In this document: positions 1 through 7,587 of the stretch, one piece after another | Layout: the number at the start of each line of letters is the position of its first letter | How positions within the stretch are numbered: the stretch's first letter is position 1 | Assembly (NCBI GenBank): GCA_946413245.1 | Contig: CAMKJS010000016.1 | Span: 1-50,049 of the forward strand | From: an uncultured Clostridia bacterium | GTDB lineage: Bacteria > Bacillota > Clostridia > Christensenellales > Aristaeellaceae | Direction of reading: 5' to 3' | Length of the DNA: 50,049 nucleotides | Notes under the pieces: generated by a model | Seen by the model: the letters and a program-made list of their open reading frames with translations, nothing else | Databases searched by the model: none | What the model was told of the DNA's origin: nothing | Made by a program: the position numbers and the translations under genes

Positions 1-240
1 CCGGCGTATCCGGGCTGTCCGGCGTATCCGGTTTTTCAGTCGGATCCGGGCTGTCCGGGGTGTCCGGCGTATCGGGAGTGTCCGGCTTCTCCGTAGGCTT
101 GGGCTTTTTTGTCGGCTTCGGGGTGTCCGGCGTATCCGGGCTGTCCGGCGTATCCGGTTTTTCAGTCGGATCCGGGCTGTCTGGCGTATCCGGTTTTTCA
201 GTCGTATCCGGGCTGTCCGGCGTATCCGGCGTGTCTGGCG
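1..240. repeat. Degenerate tandem repeat encoding the DTPDS/DPTEKP tail
   Basis: Units such as gtgtccggcgtatccgg and ggatccgggctgtccgg recur throughout this stretch, with a larger period that includes a ttttcagtcgga (TEK) insert. The array keeps the minus-strand frame open, so it is coding sequence of the partial gene and not an independent element. Slippage here would change the length of the wall-spanning tail in multiples of a few residues. Confidence 0.85.
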
Positions 241-1168
241 TGTCCGGCGTGTACGGTGTGTCCCCTGAATCACTCATATCGTCGGTGTCCCAGAAATTAT
301 GCTGATATTCCCAGCGCGCTACATTGTTCCCGTTTATCAGTTGATTATACACCAGTTTATCATAGATTCCATTCGTTTTCAGCCCATTTGCCGCCTGATA
401 TTCCAGCAGAGCCCGCTGTGTGCGCAGGCTGAAAACGCCGTTGGCCTTCCCCTGCAAATAACCCAGAGCAATCAGACGCTCCTGCATATCGGCAATCAGC
501 GTCGAGCCATCCGCGTCACGGCTCCCCACGGTTATATCATTGTCAGGCGCCGACTCTCCCATTGGAACGGATGCCATCCAGTCCTCATCATTCCGCCAGT
601 CCTCGTCATTCCATTGCTCATTCATAATCAGAAAACTGATAAAGCTTTCCGGCAGATTCAAGGCATCCGCCATTTCCCGACGTTCCTCTGATGTAATATT
701 GCCCCTGAGCTCATTCCGCTTCATGGAAGATTCTTCCGTTTCTTCCATTTCCAGAAACAAAGCCAGAATCTCCTGCGCTCCCCTGTATTTTTCCCCGGAA
801 GCAGGGTGTACCCGAATCTCCGCGCTCAGCGCAGCCGCCAGGGCTTTATAATACAGATTCCGCACCTGTGCGGTCCGGAGCCCATGCCGTGACGCGTAAG
901 CGGTAACATCCGCAGCAGTAACACCACTCAGCTTCGGCAGTTCCGCTGCAAGCAGCTCCGCGTCCGCATCATTTTTTGTCGGCGCAAACGCGCCTGCCAT
1001 CACCCGTTCGAGTATTTCCTCCGCAATATCATCAGGCTGGTTGCTATTTTCGACAGTGTCCGCCAGAATCCCGAACGCGTCTAAGGCGGAAAGCTCCTCT
1101 CCTCCGCTGCAGGGAATTAAAGCGAGCAGCATCAACCCTGCTGTTATCCATGCCATTGCCCGTTTCAT
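1..1168 (-). CDS. Secreted peptidoglycan-binding protein with Asp-Thr-Pro repeat tail (3' end off window)
   Basis: I translated this by eye from the minus strand. The start ATG at 1168 follows a GGAAAGGA ribosome site. The protein opens with MKRAMAW and a hydrophobic stretch ending near a Cys (LIPCSGG). This is a signal peptide, but the residue before the Cys is Pro, so the lipobox is poor. An all-alpha region of about 200 residues of unknown function follows. Next is a PG_binding_1-type domain at about 529-346 (LIADMQERLIALGYLQG through YNQLI), the three-helix fold that binds cell-wall peptides. The rest, from about 240 to the window edge, is a low-complexity tail of DTPDTPDSPDPTEKP-type repeats with one Lys-Pro-rich patch (KPTKKPKPTEKP). 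Such tails usually span or decorate the wall. The C-terminus is missing, so a catalytic or anchor domain could follow. The role of the helical part is unknown. Confidence 0.8.
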   Translation of the reverse strand, partial: MKRAMAWITAGLMLLALIPCSGGEELSALDAFGILADTVENSNQPDDIAEEILERVMAGAFAPTKNDADAELLAAELPKLSGVTAADVTAYASRHGLRTAQVRNLYYKALAAALSAEIRVHPASGEKYRGAQEILALFLEMEETEESSMKRNELRGNITSEERREMADALNLPESFISFLIMNEQWNDEDWRNDEDWMASVPMGESAPDNDITVGSRDADGSTLIADMQERLIALGYLQGKANGVFSLRTQRALLEYQAANGLKTNGIYDKLVYNQLINGNNVARWEYQHNFWDTDDMSDSGDTPYTPDTPDTPDTPDSPDTTEKPDTPDSPDPTEKPDTPDSPDTPDTPKPTKKPKPTEKPDTPDTPDTPDSPDPTEKPDTPDSPDTP

Positions 1169-1303
1169 GTAGCTCATTCCTTTCCTTTATCGTTTTACCG
1201 TTTTATTCCCGGCAGGAACAGGATACACATTCCGCTACGGTTCCAAAAGCGTTTTTCCCGCTTTTTAACATGGATTTCACAATTCGGTTTCAGGGCACTG
1301 ATG

Positions 1304-1328
1304 AAAAACCCCCGGCAAATGCCGGAGG
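1304..1328 (-). terminator. Intrinsic terminator after the XRE/S24 gene
   Basis: On the minus strand a CCGGC/GCCGG stem with a four-base loop, extended by G-C pairs, is followed by GGGTTTTTC. It begins 18 nt downstream of the regulator's stop codon and probably also ends the liv transcript. The stem is short, so efficiency is uncertain. Confidence 0.6.
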
Positions 1329-1345
1329 AATATATTGCAGCGTTC

Positions 1346-2083
1346 CTACTGCAGTTCAAACAGCACCTGCACAGCTCTGGAAAGGAAGCCGACGTCGCTG
1401 ATCTCCACCGTCTCCGCCGCATATTCCCGGTCGTAGGACTGCAGCATCACGTGCCGGTCATCCAGCACCTTGATTTTCCGCAGATACCGGTGCTCGTTGT
1501 AATTCAGCAGCATCACCGCTCCGTCCACCGGACTCTGCGCCGGCACGGTCAGCACGATATCTCCCCGATGAATCCGGAAGCCGCGCATGCTGTCGTCCGG
1601 CGCCAGATAATAGAAAACCTTGTCCGGGTTCGCGCCTTCGATGCGTCCGTTTTCCACCGGCACCAACCGGTAACTGACTGGCTTCATCACCGCGTTCATC
1701 ACAGGCACGCGTTTTAGCACGCTCTGCAGCGCGTCCAGCCAGACGCTTCCCGCCACGCCCTCGTCCTTTTCCTGATCCAGATCGGAGGCTACCTTTTCGG
1801 CCTCCGGCTTCCGGACCTTCTGGACCGCCTGAGCCAGCCGGGGCTGCACCTGGGTCAGATCCACCGTGGCCGCGATATCGTCCAGGGTAAATTCCGCCTC
1901 GTTCTGCTGCTTCAGACCGATAGTCTTCAGAATCCGGCGGGCCTGATCATCCGCGATAATCCGCGTGCCTGCCTCCACCGCCAGCAGATAGCTTTCGCTG
2001 ACGCCGCATTTCCGCGCCACCTGCTTCGGGGTCAGTTTCTGCCGGATCCGCTCCGTGCGGATCAGATCTCCGAGTCTGCTCAT
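1346..2083 (-). CDS. XRE-family transcriptional regulator with S24/LexA-like C-terminal domain
   Basis: A 245-residue DNA-binding protein. Residues 1-60 are a Cro/CI-type helix-turn-helix (KLTPKQVARKCGVSESYLLAVEAG). Residues 155-235 resemble the S24 peptidase/signal-peptidase fold, with Ser165 in APDDSMRGF and the following HRGDIVL strand. In LexA the catalytic Lys lies 37 residues after the Ser. Here that position is Arg202, with Lys203 next to it (YLRKIK), so self-cleavage may be lost or shifted. An Ala-Gly pair sits at 111-112 in the linker. The ribosome site is AGGAGAG. It lies 47 nt downstream of livF on the same strand, so it may be read from the liv transcript, and a role in controlling that uptake operon is possible but unproven. 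Confidence 0.8.
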   Translation of the reverse strand: MSRLGDLIRTERIRQKLTPKQVARKCGVSESYLLAVEAGTRIIADDQARRILKTIGLKQQNEAEFTLDDIAATVDLTQVQPRLAQAVQKVRKPEAEKVASDLDQEKDEGVAGSVWLDALQSVLKRVPVMNAVMKPVSYRLVPVENGRIEGANPDKVFYYLAPDDSMRGFRIHRGDIVLTVPAQSPVDGAVMLLNYNEHRYLRKIKVLDDRHVMLQSYDREYAAETVEISDVGFLSRAVQVLFELQ

Positions 2084-2130
2084 TCTGTCTGTTCTCTCCT
2101 GTCATACTCTGTGAAGAGCGGGTCATGAAT

Positions 2131-2865
2131 TCAGGACCTGGCGGGTTTGTCCGCCTGTTTTCCCAGGTACGCTTCCTGAATCGCCTCGCTGGCCAGCAGT
2201 TCATCGCCGGTGCCGGTCATGGTGATCCGCCCGGTTTCCATCACGTAGGCATAATCGCAGGCATGCAGGGCTGCGTTGGCGTTCTGCTCAATCAGCAGCA
2301 CGGTCATTCCCGTACCCTTCAGCGTCTGAATAATCCGGAAGATATCCTTCACCACCAGCGGGGCCAGGCCCAGGCTGGGCTCGTCCATCATAATCAGCTT
2401 CGGCCGGGTCATCACGGCGCGGCCCACCGCCAGCATCTGCTGCTCTCCGCCGGAAAGCGTGCCCGCCAGCTGCCAGGAACGTTCCTTCAGCCGGGGAAAC
2501 AGGTCATACACATAGTTGATATCCTCTTCGATGACTTCCTTGTCCTTGCGCAGGTAGGCACCGATCCGGAGATTTTCCAGCACCGTCAGGTTCGGAAACA
2601 CGCGGCGTCCCTCCGGCACCATGGCTATGCCGGTTTCCACGATCTTCTGGGTGTTGTAGTCCGTAATATCCCGGCCCTCGAAATAGATCCGGCCGTCCCG
2701 GGGGGCCACCAGGCCGGAAATGGTCCGCAGCGTCGTGCTTTTTCCGGCGCCGTTGGCGCCGATCAGCGTAACGATCTGGCCCTGTTCCACCTCGAAGGAG
2801 ATACCCTTCAGCGCCTCTATGCCGCCGTAGCTGACCACCAGGTTGGTAACTTTCAACAGGCTCAT
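2131..2865 (-). CDS. livF: Branched-chain amino acid ABC transporter, ATP-binding protein LivF
   Basis: A 244-residue cytoplasmic ATPase of the high-affinity leucine/isoleucine/valine importer. It has Walker A GANGAGKST near residue 35, the ABC signature LSGGEQQ, Walker B LIMMDEPSLGLAP and the switch His region LLIEQNAN. The length matches LivF (about 235-245). Its start overlaps the livG stop by 4 nt (ATGA), which indicates translational coupling. It pairs with LivG to drive the LivH/LivM permease. It is the last transporter gene of the unit. Substrate specificity within the HAAT family (branched-chain amino acids, or urea or amides in relatives) is inferred from the family and not proven. 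Confidence 0.93.
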   Translation of the reverse strand: MSLLKVTNLVVSYGGIEALKGISFEVEQGQIVTLIGANGAGKSTTLRTISGLVAPRDGRIYFEGRDITDYNTQKIVETGIAMVPEGRRVFPNLTVLENLRIGAYLRKDKEVIEEDINYVYDLFPRLKERSWQLAGTLSGGEQQMLAVGRAVMTRPKLIMMDEPSLGLAPLVVKDIFRIIQTLKGTGMTVLLIEQNANAALHACDYAYVMETGRITMTGTGDELLASEAIQEAYLGKQADKPARS

Positions 2866-3740
2866 TCGTCTTCCACCCCCAGATACGCCGCGATGACCAC
2901 GGGATTCTTCTGGATTTCCTCCGGCGTTCCCTCCGCAATCTGCTTCCCGAAGTCCAGCACATAAATCCGGTCGGATATATCCATCACCAGGTTCATATGA
3001 TGCTCGATCATGAACACCGTCAGGTTGAAGCGGTTCTTGATGTCCACAATGAACTCGCCCAGTTCGTCCGTCTCCTGGGGATTCATGCCCGCCGCCGGCT
3101 CGTCCAGCAGCAGCAGGGTCGGCCCGGTAGCCAGCGCCCTCGCGATTTCAAGCCGCCGCTGTTTTCCGTACGGCAGCGAGGTGGCCTTCTCGTTCGCCAC
3201 GTCCGACAGGCCTACGATTTCCAGCAGCTCCGTCGTTTTCTCCCGGTTCCGCTTCTCCTCCCGGGCGTTCAGCCGGAAGGTGGCGGTCAGCATATTGCTG
3301 GTCCGGCGCAGATGCGTGGCGATCAGCACGTTGTCGAAGGCCGTCTGGCTGGAGAACAGCCGGATATTCTGGAACGTCCGGGCGATACCCATGCCGGTAA
3401 TCTTATCCGGCGTGTGAACCACCGGCTTTTCCTTCAGATACATTTCCCCGTTGATGCCGCCATACTGCCGGGCCATTTTCCCGTTGGGATGGTTGGCCAC
3501 GATCACCCGGCCGTTGAAGTATACCTTACCGTTGGTGGGCTCGTAAACGCCGGTCACACAGTTGAAGGCCGTCGTCTTTCCGGCGCCGTTGGGACCGATC
3601 AGGGCGACGATTTCTCCCTGGTTCACGTCCAGGCTCAGGTTATTGATGGCCACCACGCCGCCGAACTGCATGGTGATATTTTCCAGGCGCAGGACGTTTT
3701 TCACTTCCTGCGGCGTCTGCAGCTTCTGTTCGCCGTTCAT
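2862..3740 (-). CDS. livG: Branched-chain amino acid ABC transporter, ATP-binding protein LivG
   Basis: A 292-residue ABC ATPase, the second nucleotide-binding subunit of the importer. It has Walker A GPNGAGKTT, a LivG-type insertion around residues 90-120, the signature region YGKQRRLEIARAL (degenerate as is usual for LivG), Walker B LLLLDEPAAGMN and an H-loop MIEHHM. The start ATG at 3740 follows GGAGG at good spacing and overlaps the livM stop (ATGA). It is slightly longer than E. coli LivG (255) because of the extended N-terminus and the insertion, which is common in Clostridia. Confidence 0.93.
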   Translation of the reverse strand: MNGEQKLQTPQEVKNVLRLENITMQFGGVVAINNLSLDVNQGEIVALIGPNGAGKTTAFNCVTGVYEPTNGKVYFNGRVIVANHPNGKMARQYGGINGEMYLKEKPVVHTPDKITGMGIARTFQNIRLFSSQTAFDNVLIATHLRRTSNMLTATFRLNAREEKRNREKTTELLEIVGLSDVANEKATSLPYGKQRRLEIARALATGPTLLLLDEPAAGMNPQETDELGEFIVDIKNRFNLTVFMIEHHMNLVMDISDRIYVLDFGKQIAEGTPEEIQKNPVVIAAYLGVEDE

Positions 3741-4846
3741 TCCTTCGCCCTCCTTTTCCGTTCTTTCCCGGAAAACTTCAGATCCCAGAGTTCCCGGTCG
3801 CCCATAATACCACGGCGGAAGAACAGCACCACAATCATGATGATCAGGGAGAACACCACCAGCCGGAAGCCGTTGCGCAGCAGGGGAACCTCGAAGTCCC
3901 CGATCATCTGCTTCTCATCCAGGAAGCGCAGCCACCATTCCGAGCAGGCCACGAACAGGAAGGAGGAAAGCACGCTGCCGGTCACGGATCCGATGCCGCC
4001 GATAACCACAATCAGCAGAATTTCATAGGTCATGGCTGAGGTAAAGCTCTTGGCCTGCACCGTAGTCTGATACATGGCCAGCATGGCGCCGCCCACCCCC
4101 GCAAAGAAGGAAGAAACGCAGAAGGCCAGCCGCTTGTGATGCGCCAGATTGATGCCCATGGCTTCCGCGGCCACCTCATCGTCCCGGATCGCCTTCAGGG
4201 CGCGGCCATAGCTGGAATGGATCAGAAGAACAATCAGCAGAATACAGACGCCGGACATGATAAACGGCACCAGCGTCGACAGGTATACCGTCACGTTCCC
4301 CTGCCCGTCCGTAATGTTGAAATCGTTGAAGGTCGGGAAGGAGCGAAGCATGTTGCTGCCGTTGGTCACCGGACCCAGGCCGTTCCACTGGAAAATCGCC
4401 CGGATGATTTCCGCGAAGCCGAGGGTGGCGATGGCCAGGTAGTCGCTCTTCAGCCGCAGCACGGGCAGGCCAATCAGGAAGGCGAAGAAGGCCGCCGCCA
4501 GGCCGCTGAAAATCATCGCGATCACCAGCGGCACCGTAAACTGCACCAGGCCGCCGTCAAAATACTGATACACCTGCGGCCGCGCTTCCAGCGGAATGGT
4601 AAAGATGCCGTATACGTAGGCGCCGATCAGCATAAAGCCCGCCTGTCCCAGGGAAAAGATCCCGGTGAAGCCGTTCAGCAGGTTCATGGATACCGCCACC
4701 AGGGCGTAGGTCGCGCCTTTTTTCAGCACCGTAAAGAGCATGGACGTCGGCGGCAGGATCTGCTCCGCGATAAACACCGCCGCGTAAATCGCCGCGATCA
4801 CGACGATCGTGACGATCATCGGAGCTTTGGATTTTGTTGTCTTCAT
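3737..4846 (-). CDS. livM: Branched-chain amino acid ABC transporter, permease LivM
   Basis: A 369-residue integral membrane protein with about eight to ten hydrophobic segments. It carries the BPD_transp_2 family hallmarks SLGQAGFMLIGAYVYG and the coupling region (AIRDDEVAAEAMGINLAHHKRLAF) that docks on LivG/LivF. I chose ATG 4846 (MKTTKSK) because GAGGTG lies 6 nt before it. A GTG at 4855 would add three residues but has no ribosome site. It forms the translocation path with LivH. The gene follows livH with a 10-nt gap. Confidence 0.92.
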   Translation of the reverse strand: MKTTKSKAPMIVTIVVIAAIYAAVFIAEQILPPTSMLFTVLKKGATYALVAVSMNLLNGFTGIFSLGQAGFMLIGAYVYGIFTIPLEARPQVYQYFDGGLVQFTVPLVIAMIFSGLAAAFFAFLIGLPVLRLKSDYLAIATLGFAEIIRAIFQWNGLGPVTNGSNMLRSFPTFNDFNITDGQGNVTVYLSTLVPFIMSGVCILLIVLLIHSSYGRALKAIRDDEVAAEAMGINLAHHKRLAFCVSSFFAGVGGAMLAMYQTTVQAKSFTSAMTYEILLIVVIGGIGSVTGSVLSSFLFVACSEWWLRFLDEKQMIGDFEVPLLRNGFRLVVFSLIIMIVVLFFRRGIMGDRELWDLKFSGKERKRRAKE

Positions 4847-4856
4847 TCCGCTCACC

Positions 4857-5813
4857 TCACACCTTGTCCGTCACTTTTTCGCCGAACAGACCGGTGGGTT
4901 TCACCACCAGAATGATGATCAGCAGCGCAAACGTGAACGCGTCCGAGAACGTGGCCAGACCCAGCGGCCCGCTGGTGATGCCCGCCTTGAACAGGATCAC
5001 GTCCAGTCCTTTGATGATGTTTTCCATGACGCCGATGATAAAGGCGCCGATCACCGCCCCGGGAATCGAGCCGATGCCGCCGAATACCGCCGCCACAAAA
5101 GCCTTCAGGCCCGGCATGGCGCCGGAGGTCTGAATCACGGTCGGATAGTTCGTGAAGTACAGCACGGAGCCTACTCCCGCCAGGAAGGAACCGATGATAA
5201 ATGTGGCGGAAATCACGTTGTTGATTTTGATGCCCATCAGCTGGCTGGTTTCAAAGTCCTTGGAAACCGCCCGCATGGCCATGCCGATCTTCGTTTTGTT
5301 GATCAGGGTCACCAGCGCGAACACCAGCAAAATCACCAGGAAGGGCGTCACCACCGTCACCAGCTTGGTTTTGGCCGGTCCGATCACCACGGTTTCCGAA
5401 ATCCACGGAATCGTGGGATACTGTTTGTTCAGACCGCCGGTAATGTACAGCACCAGATTCTGCAGGGTATAGCTCACCCCGATCGCGGAAATCATTACGG
5501 ACATCCGCGGCGCGGAGCGCAGGGGCTTGTATGCCACGCGCTCGATCAGAAAGCCTATTCCCACAGTGATCAGCAGTACCAGCGGAATGCACAGCCAGAG
5601 CGGCAGGCCGGAAGCGGCGATATAGACCATCACGATGCCCGCCACCATGAACACGTCGCCGTGGGCAAAGTTAATCAGGCGCAGAATGCCGTACACCATG
5701 GTGTAACCGATGGCAATCAGCGCGTACTGCCCGCCCACGGAAATGCCGGACAGAAGATAAGGGAATACAGTATCCCACACGGTCGGAACACACCCTTTCC
5801 AGTTATACTGCAT
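4857..5813 (-). CDS. livH: Branched-chain amino acid ABC transporter, permease LivH
   Basis: A 318-residue permease with family hallmarks YALIAIGYTMVYGILRLINFAHGD near the N-terminus and AMRAVSKDFETSQLMGI as the ATPase-coupling loop. It has about eight membrane segments. The ATG at 5813 has no obvious ribosome site. A GTG 11 codons later (before WDTVF) lies after AAAGGG and is an alternative start nearer the usual LivH N-terminus. Transcription from livK probably reaches it through the hairpin at 5870-5897, which would lower permease expression relative to the binding protein. Confidence 0.92.
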   Translation of the reverse strand: MQYNWKGCVPTVWDTVFPYLLSGISVGGQYALIAIGYTMVYGILRLINFAHGDVFMVAGIVMVYIAASGLPLWLCIPLVLLITVGIGFLIERVAYKPLRSAPRMSVMISAIGVSYTLQNLVLYITGGLNKQYPTIPWISETVVIGPAKTKLVTVVTPFLVILLVFALVTLINKTKIGMAMRAVSKDFETSQLMGIKINNVISATFIIGSFLAGVGSVLYFTNYPTVIQTSGAMPGLKAFVAAVFGGIGSIPGAVIGAFIIGVMENIIKGLDVILFKAGITSGPLGLATFSDAFTFALLIIILVVKPTGLFGEKVTDKV

Positions 5814-5869
5814 GACGAATCCGGTTTCCCAATCCGTCAGTCAGCAGACACAGCATAAAAACACGAAAC

Positions 5870-5897
5870 GCGGCGGAGGCAACGCTGTCTCCGCCGC
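5870..5897 (-). terminator. Partial terminator between livK and livH
   Basis: On the minus strand a 9-bp perfect stem (GCGGCGGAG with CTCCGCCGC, loop of 10) is followed by a broken T-rich tract (TTTCGTGTTTTTAT). It lies 27 nt after the livK stop and 57 nt before livH. Such hairpins typically stabilise binding-protein mRNA and let only part of transcription continue into the permease genes. Confidence 0.65.
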
Positions 5898-5923
5898 AGA
5901 GGGGACCAGGCCCCGAAAAAGCC

Positions 5924-7081
5924 TTAATCGACGGTCTGCTCGGTCACGAACAGCCATTCGCCGGTCGCGGTATCCACCGTCTTGACGAAGGCGGAAGTCC
6001 GGATGGCGTCGCCGGTGTCATCAAACTTGATGTGGCCGGATACGCCGTCGATCTCGACAGAGGGCAGCGCGGCCATCACCGCGGCGCCGTCGATGGAACC
6101 GGCAGCCTGCAGGGCAGCCAGAGCCATGTAGTATCCGTCATAGCCCATCACGGACACGGCGGAAATCACGTCGTTGCCGCCGTTGTTGGTCAGCATGTCG
6201 GGATTCTCGTTCAGCCAGGCCTTGAAGCCTTCGTCGAATTCCGCGTTCGCGCCTTCCTGATAGAAGGTGGTGATAATGACTTTAACGTTGGTGCCCTTGT
6301 CGGCGTCCGCGACCACGTTGGAGTCCAGGGTGTCGCCGCCGAGGATGGCGATTTCAAGACCCTGCGCGGCAGCCTGCTGGATGATCTGGGTGGAATAGGC
6401 GATGGACACGGGGCAGAAGAACACGTCCGCGCTGTACATGGAAGCATTGGTCAGGTAGGAGGTGAAGTCCGCCGTGCCGGTGGGGAAGTCTTCCTTAATA
6501 ACAGTGCCGCCCAGGCCTTCGAACGCCTGCTTGAAGTAGGTGATCAGGCCCTGGTCGTAGTCATTGCCCAGCTCGCCCAGGCAGTACACCGTGGAAGCAC
6601 CCAGCTCCTTGGAGGCGTAGTTGGCCAGAACGGTGCCCTGGAAGGGATCCAGGAAGCATACGCGGAAATAGTGGCTGTTGCCCGCGGTCACCTGAGGGTT
6701 GGTGCAGGTCAGGCCGATGGCGGGGATGTTGGCATCCTTGAAATACTGGGAGCCGGCAATGGACACGCCGGAGCCGTAGGAGCCCAGCACCACGCTGACG
6801 CCGGCGGAAACCAGCTGCTGCGCCGCGGAGGGAGCCTTGTCCGTGGAGGAACCGTTGTCCGCCATCACCAGCTCAACCTTGTATTCGACGCCGCCGATGG
6901 TCACGGTGGGGGTCTTCGCGTTGGCGTACTGCACGCCCAGGGTTTCCTGCTTGCCGCCGGCACCGGAGTCACCGGACGCGGGTTCATAGACGCCGATCTT
7001 TACCACGGGCATATCGTCCGCAAAGGCAAAGGCCGGAACGATCATCATCACAGCCAGAAGCAGAGCAATCCATTTCTTCAT
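5924..7081 (-). CDS. livK: Branched-chain amino acid ABC transporter substrate-binding protein (LivK/LivJ family)
   Basis: A 385-residue type-I periplasmic-binding fold (Peripla_BP_6). It starts VVKIGVYEPASGDSGAGGKQE and contains the SAQQLVSAGVSVVLGSYGSG and GYDGYYMALAAL blocks typical of LivJ/LivK. I chose ATG 7081 because AGGAGG sits 8 nt upstream. An ATG two codons earlier is too close to it. The N-terminus MKKWIALLLA is a signal peptide ending AFAFA-DD, a type-I cleavage site. There is no lipobox Cys, which is unusual for a binding protein in a single-membrane Gram-positive. It heads the liv cluster, followed by a partial terminator and livHMGF. Confidence 0.92.
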   Translation of the reverse strand: MKKWIALLLAVMMIVPAFAFADDMPVVKIGVYEPASGDSGAGGKQETLGVQYANAKTPTVTIGGVEYKVELVMADNGSSTDKAPSAAQQLVSAGVSVVLGSYGSGVSIAGSQYFKDANIPAIGLTCTNPQVTAGNSHYFRVCFLDPFQGTVLANYASKELGASTVYCLGELGNDYDQGLITYFKQAFEGLGGTVIKEDFPTGTADFTSYLTNASMYSADVFFCPVSIAYSTQIIQQAAAQGLEIAILGGDTLDSNVVADADKGTNVKVIITTFYQEGANAEFDEGFKAWLNENPDMLTNNGGNDVISAVSVMGYDGYYMALAALQAAGSIDGAAVMAALPSVEIDGVSGHIKFDDTGDAIRTSAFVKTVDTATGEWLFVTEQTVD

Positions 7082-7135
7082 ATCCATTTCCTCCTTATAT
7101 ATACCCGTGTTCCCCACGGGTCGATGAATAGAGAC

Positions 7136-7164
7136 AGTATACCCTCCGAAGCGTTGAAATACAA
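7136..7164 (-). promoter_or_regulatory. Promoter of the liv operon
   Basis: Minus strand TTGTAT, 17 nt, TATACT, with transcription expected to start near 7129. The -10 is good and the -35 is weak. The leader before livK contains a short CCCGT/ACGGG hairpin. The parS palindrome lies just upstream of the -35. Confidence 0.6.
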
Positions 7165-7180
7165 GGGAAGAACAAAATAA

Positions 7181-7224
7181 ATACAGGCCCCCATGTTTCA
7201 CGTGAAACATTCGGAGGCCTGTAT
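7181..7224 (-). terminator. Terminator-like palindrome with parS at its core
   Basis: ATACAGGCC (7181-7189) and GGCCTGTAT (7216-7224) are exact inverted repeats enclosing the parS palindrome. On the minus strand the structure is followed by TTATTTTGTTCTT, so it fits an intrinsic terminator for the small FakA-like gene that ends at 7242. Confidence 0.6.
7194..7209. other. parS: parS centromere site 1
   Basis: TGTTTCACGTGAAACA, a perfect 16-bp match to the Bacillota ParB/Spo0J recognition consensus. The symmetry extends one base each way, giving an 18-bp palindrome (7193-7210). ParB clamps loaded here spread along the DNA and recruit SMC/condensin for origin segregation. Its presence indicates origin-proximal chromosome. 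Confidence 0.93.
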
Positions 7225-7241
7225 CCTCTGTCTTCCGCCCT

Positions 7242-7493
7242 TTATCCCGGCAGCCCGTTCTCCTGCCGTTCCATGTTTTCCACCACCACGTCGTAGATCT
7301 CTCCGAGACTCGCGCAGTATTTCAGTACTTCCCAGGGCTCGTTGGTGTGGAAATGAATCTTGATCAGATCCTCGTCCCCCACGGCCAGCAGGCAGTCGCC
7401 CTTCAGGTTGTTGGTAAAATAATCGTTGATCTCGTCCTCATCCAGATTTTCCCCGTCGATCAGGAGCTGCGTGTCGAACTTGTACTCCAGCAT
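7242..7493 (-). CDS. Small stand-alone FakA (YloV/DAK2)-type middle-domain protein
   Basis: An 83-residue protein starting at ATG 7493 after a GAGGAAGAG ribosome site. The sequence (MLEYKFDTQLLIDGENLDED ... GDCLLAVGDEDLIKIHFHTN ... VLKYCASLGEI) resembles the central domain of FakA/YloV, the fatty-acid kinase subunit, where YxTEFxIEG and VxVHxHT blocks are typical. The kinase (DAK2) and DegV-like domains are absent. Stand-alone copies may act as partners or regulators of a full-length FakA encoded elsewhere, but that is inference. It has its own promoter (7549-7577) and a 5' hairpin, and is followed by the parS terminator. Confidence 0.65.
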   Translation of the reverse strand: MLEYKFDTQLLIDGENLDEDEINDYFTNNLKGDCLLAVGDEDLIKIHFHTNEPWEVLKYCASLGEIYDVVVENMERQENGLPG

Positions 7494-7521
7494 TTTTCTC
7501 TTCCTCGATTTTTCATTTTGC

Positions 7522-7540
7522 TTCCGGGAACCTCCCGGAA
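7522..7540 (-). promoter_or_regulatory. 5'-end hairpin of the FakA-like mRNA
   Basis: TTCCGGGA and TCCCGGAA form a perfect 8-bp stem with a three-base loop. It lies directly at the expected transcript start (about 7542) and 28 nt before the start codon. It could protect the 5' end. The lack of a T-run argues against a polA terminator. Confidence 0.55.
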
Positions 7541-7548
7541 ACCGTTTA

Positions 7549-7577
7549 AATGTACCACGCTGCGCGGAAAAAGTCAA
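7549..7577 (-). promoter_or_regulatory. Promoter of the FakA-like gene
   Basis: Minus strand TTGACT, 17 nt, TACATT, placed between the polA stop (7588) and the small gene. Good -35 and acceptable -10. Confidence 0.65.
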
Positions 7578-7587
7578 ATTCGGCGCG

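Noticed and set aside
1-240. CRISPR-like array
   Set aside because: Repeats are short, contiguous and in frame as DTP/DSP codons of a secreted protein, with no unique spacers.
4809-5858. Long plus-strand open frame opposite livH/livM
   Set aside because: The His/Gln/Arg-rich product has no domain logic and mirrors the well-supported liv permease genes. The same reasoning removes the long frames opposite polA, the isomerase, leuS, asnS and rny.
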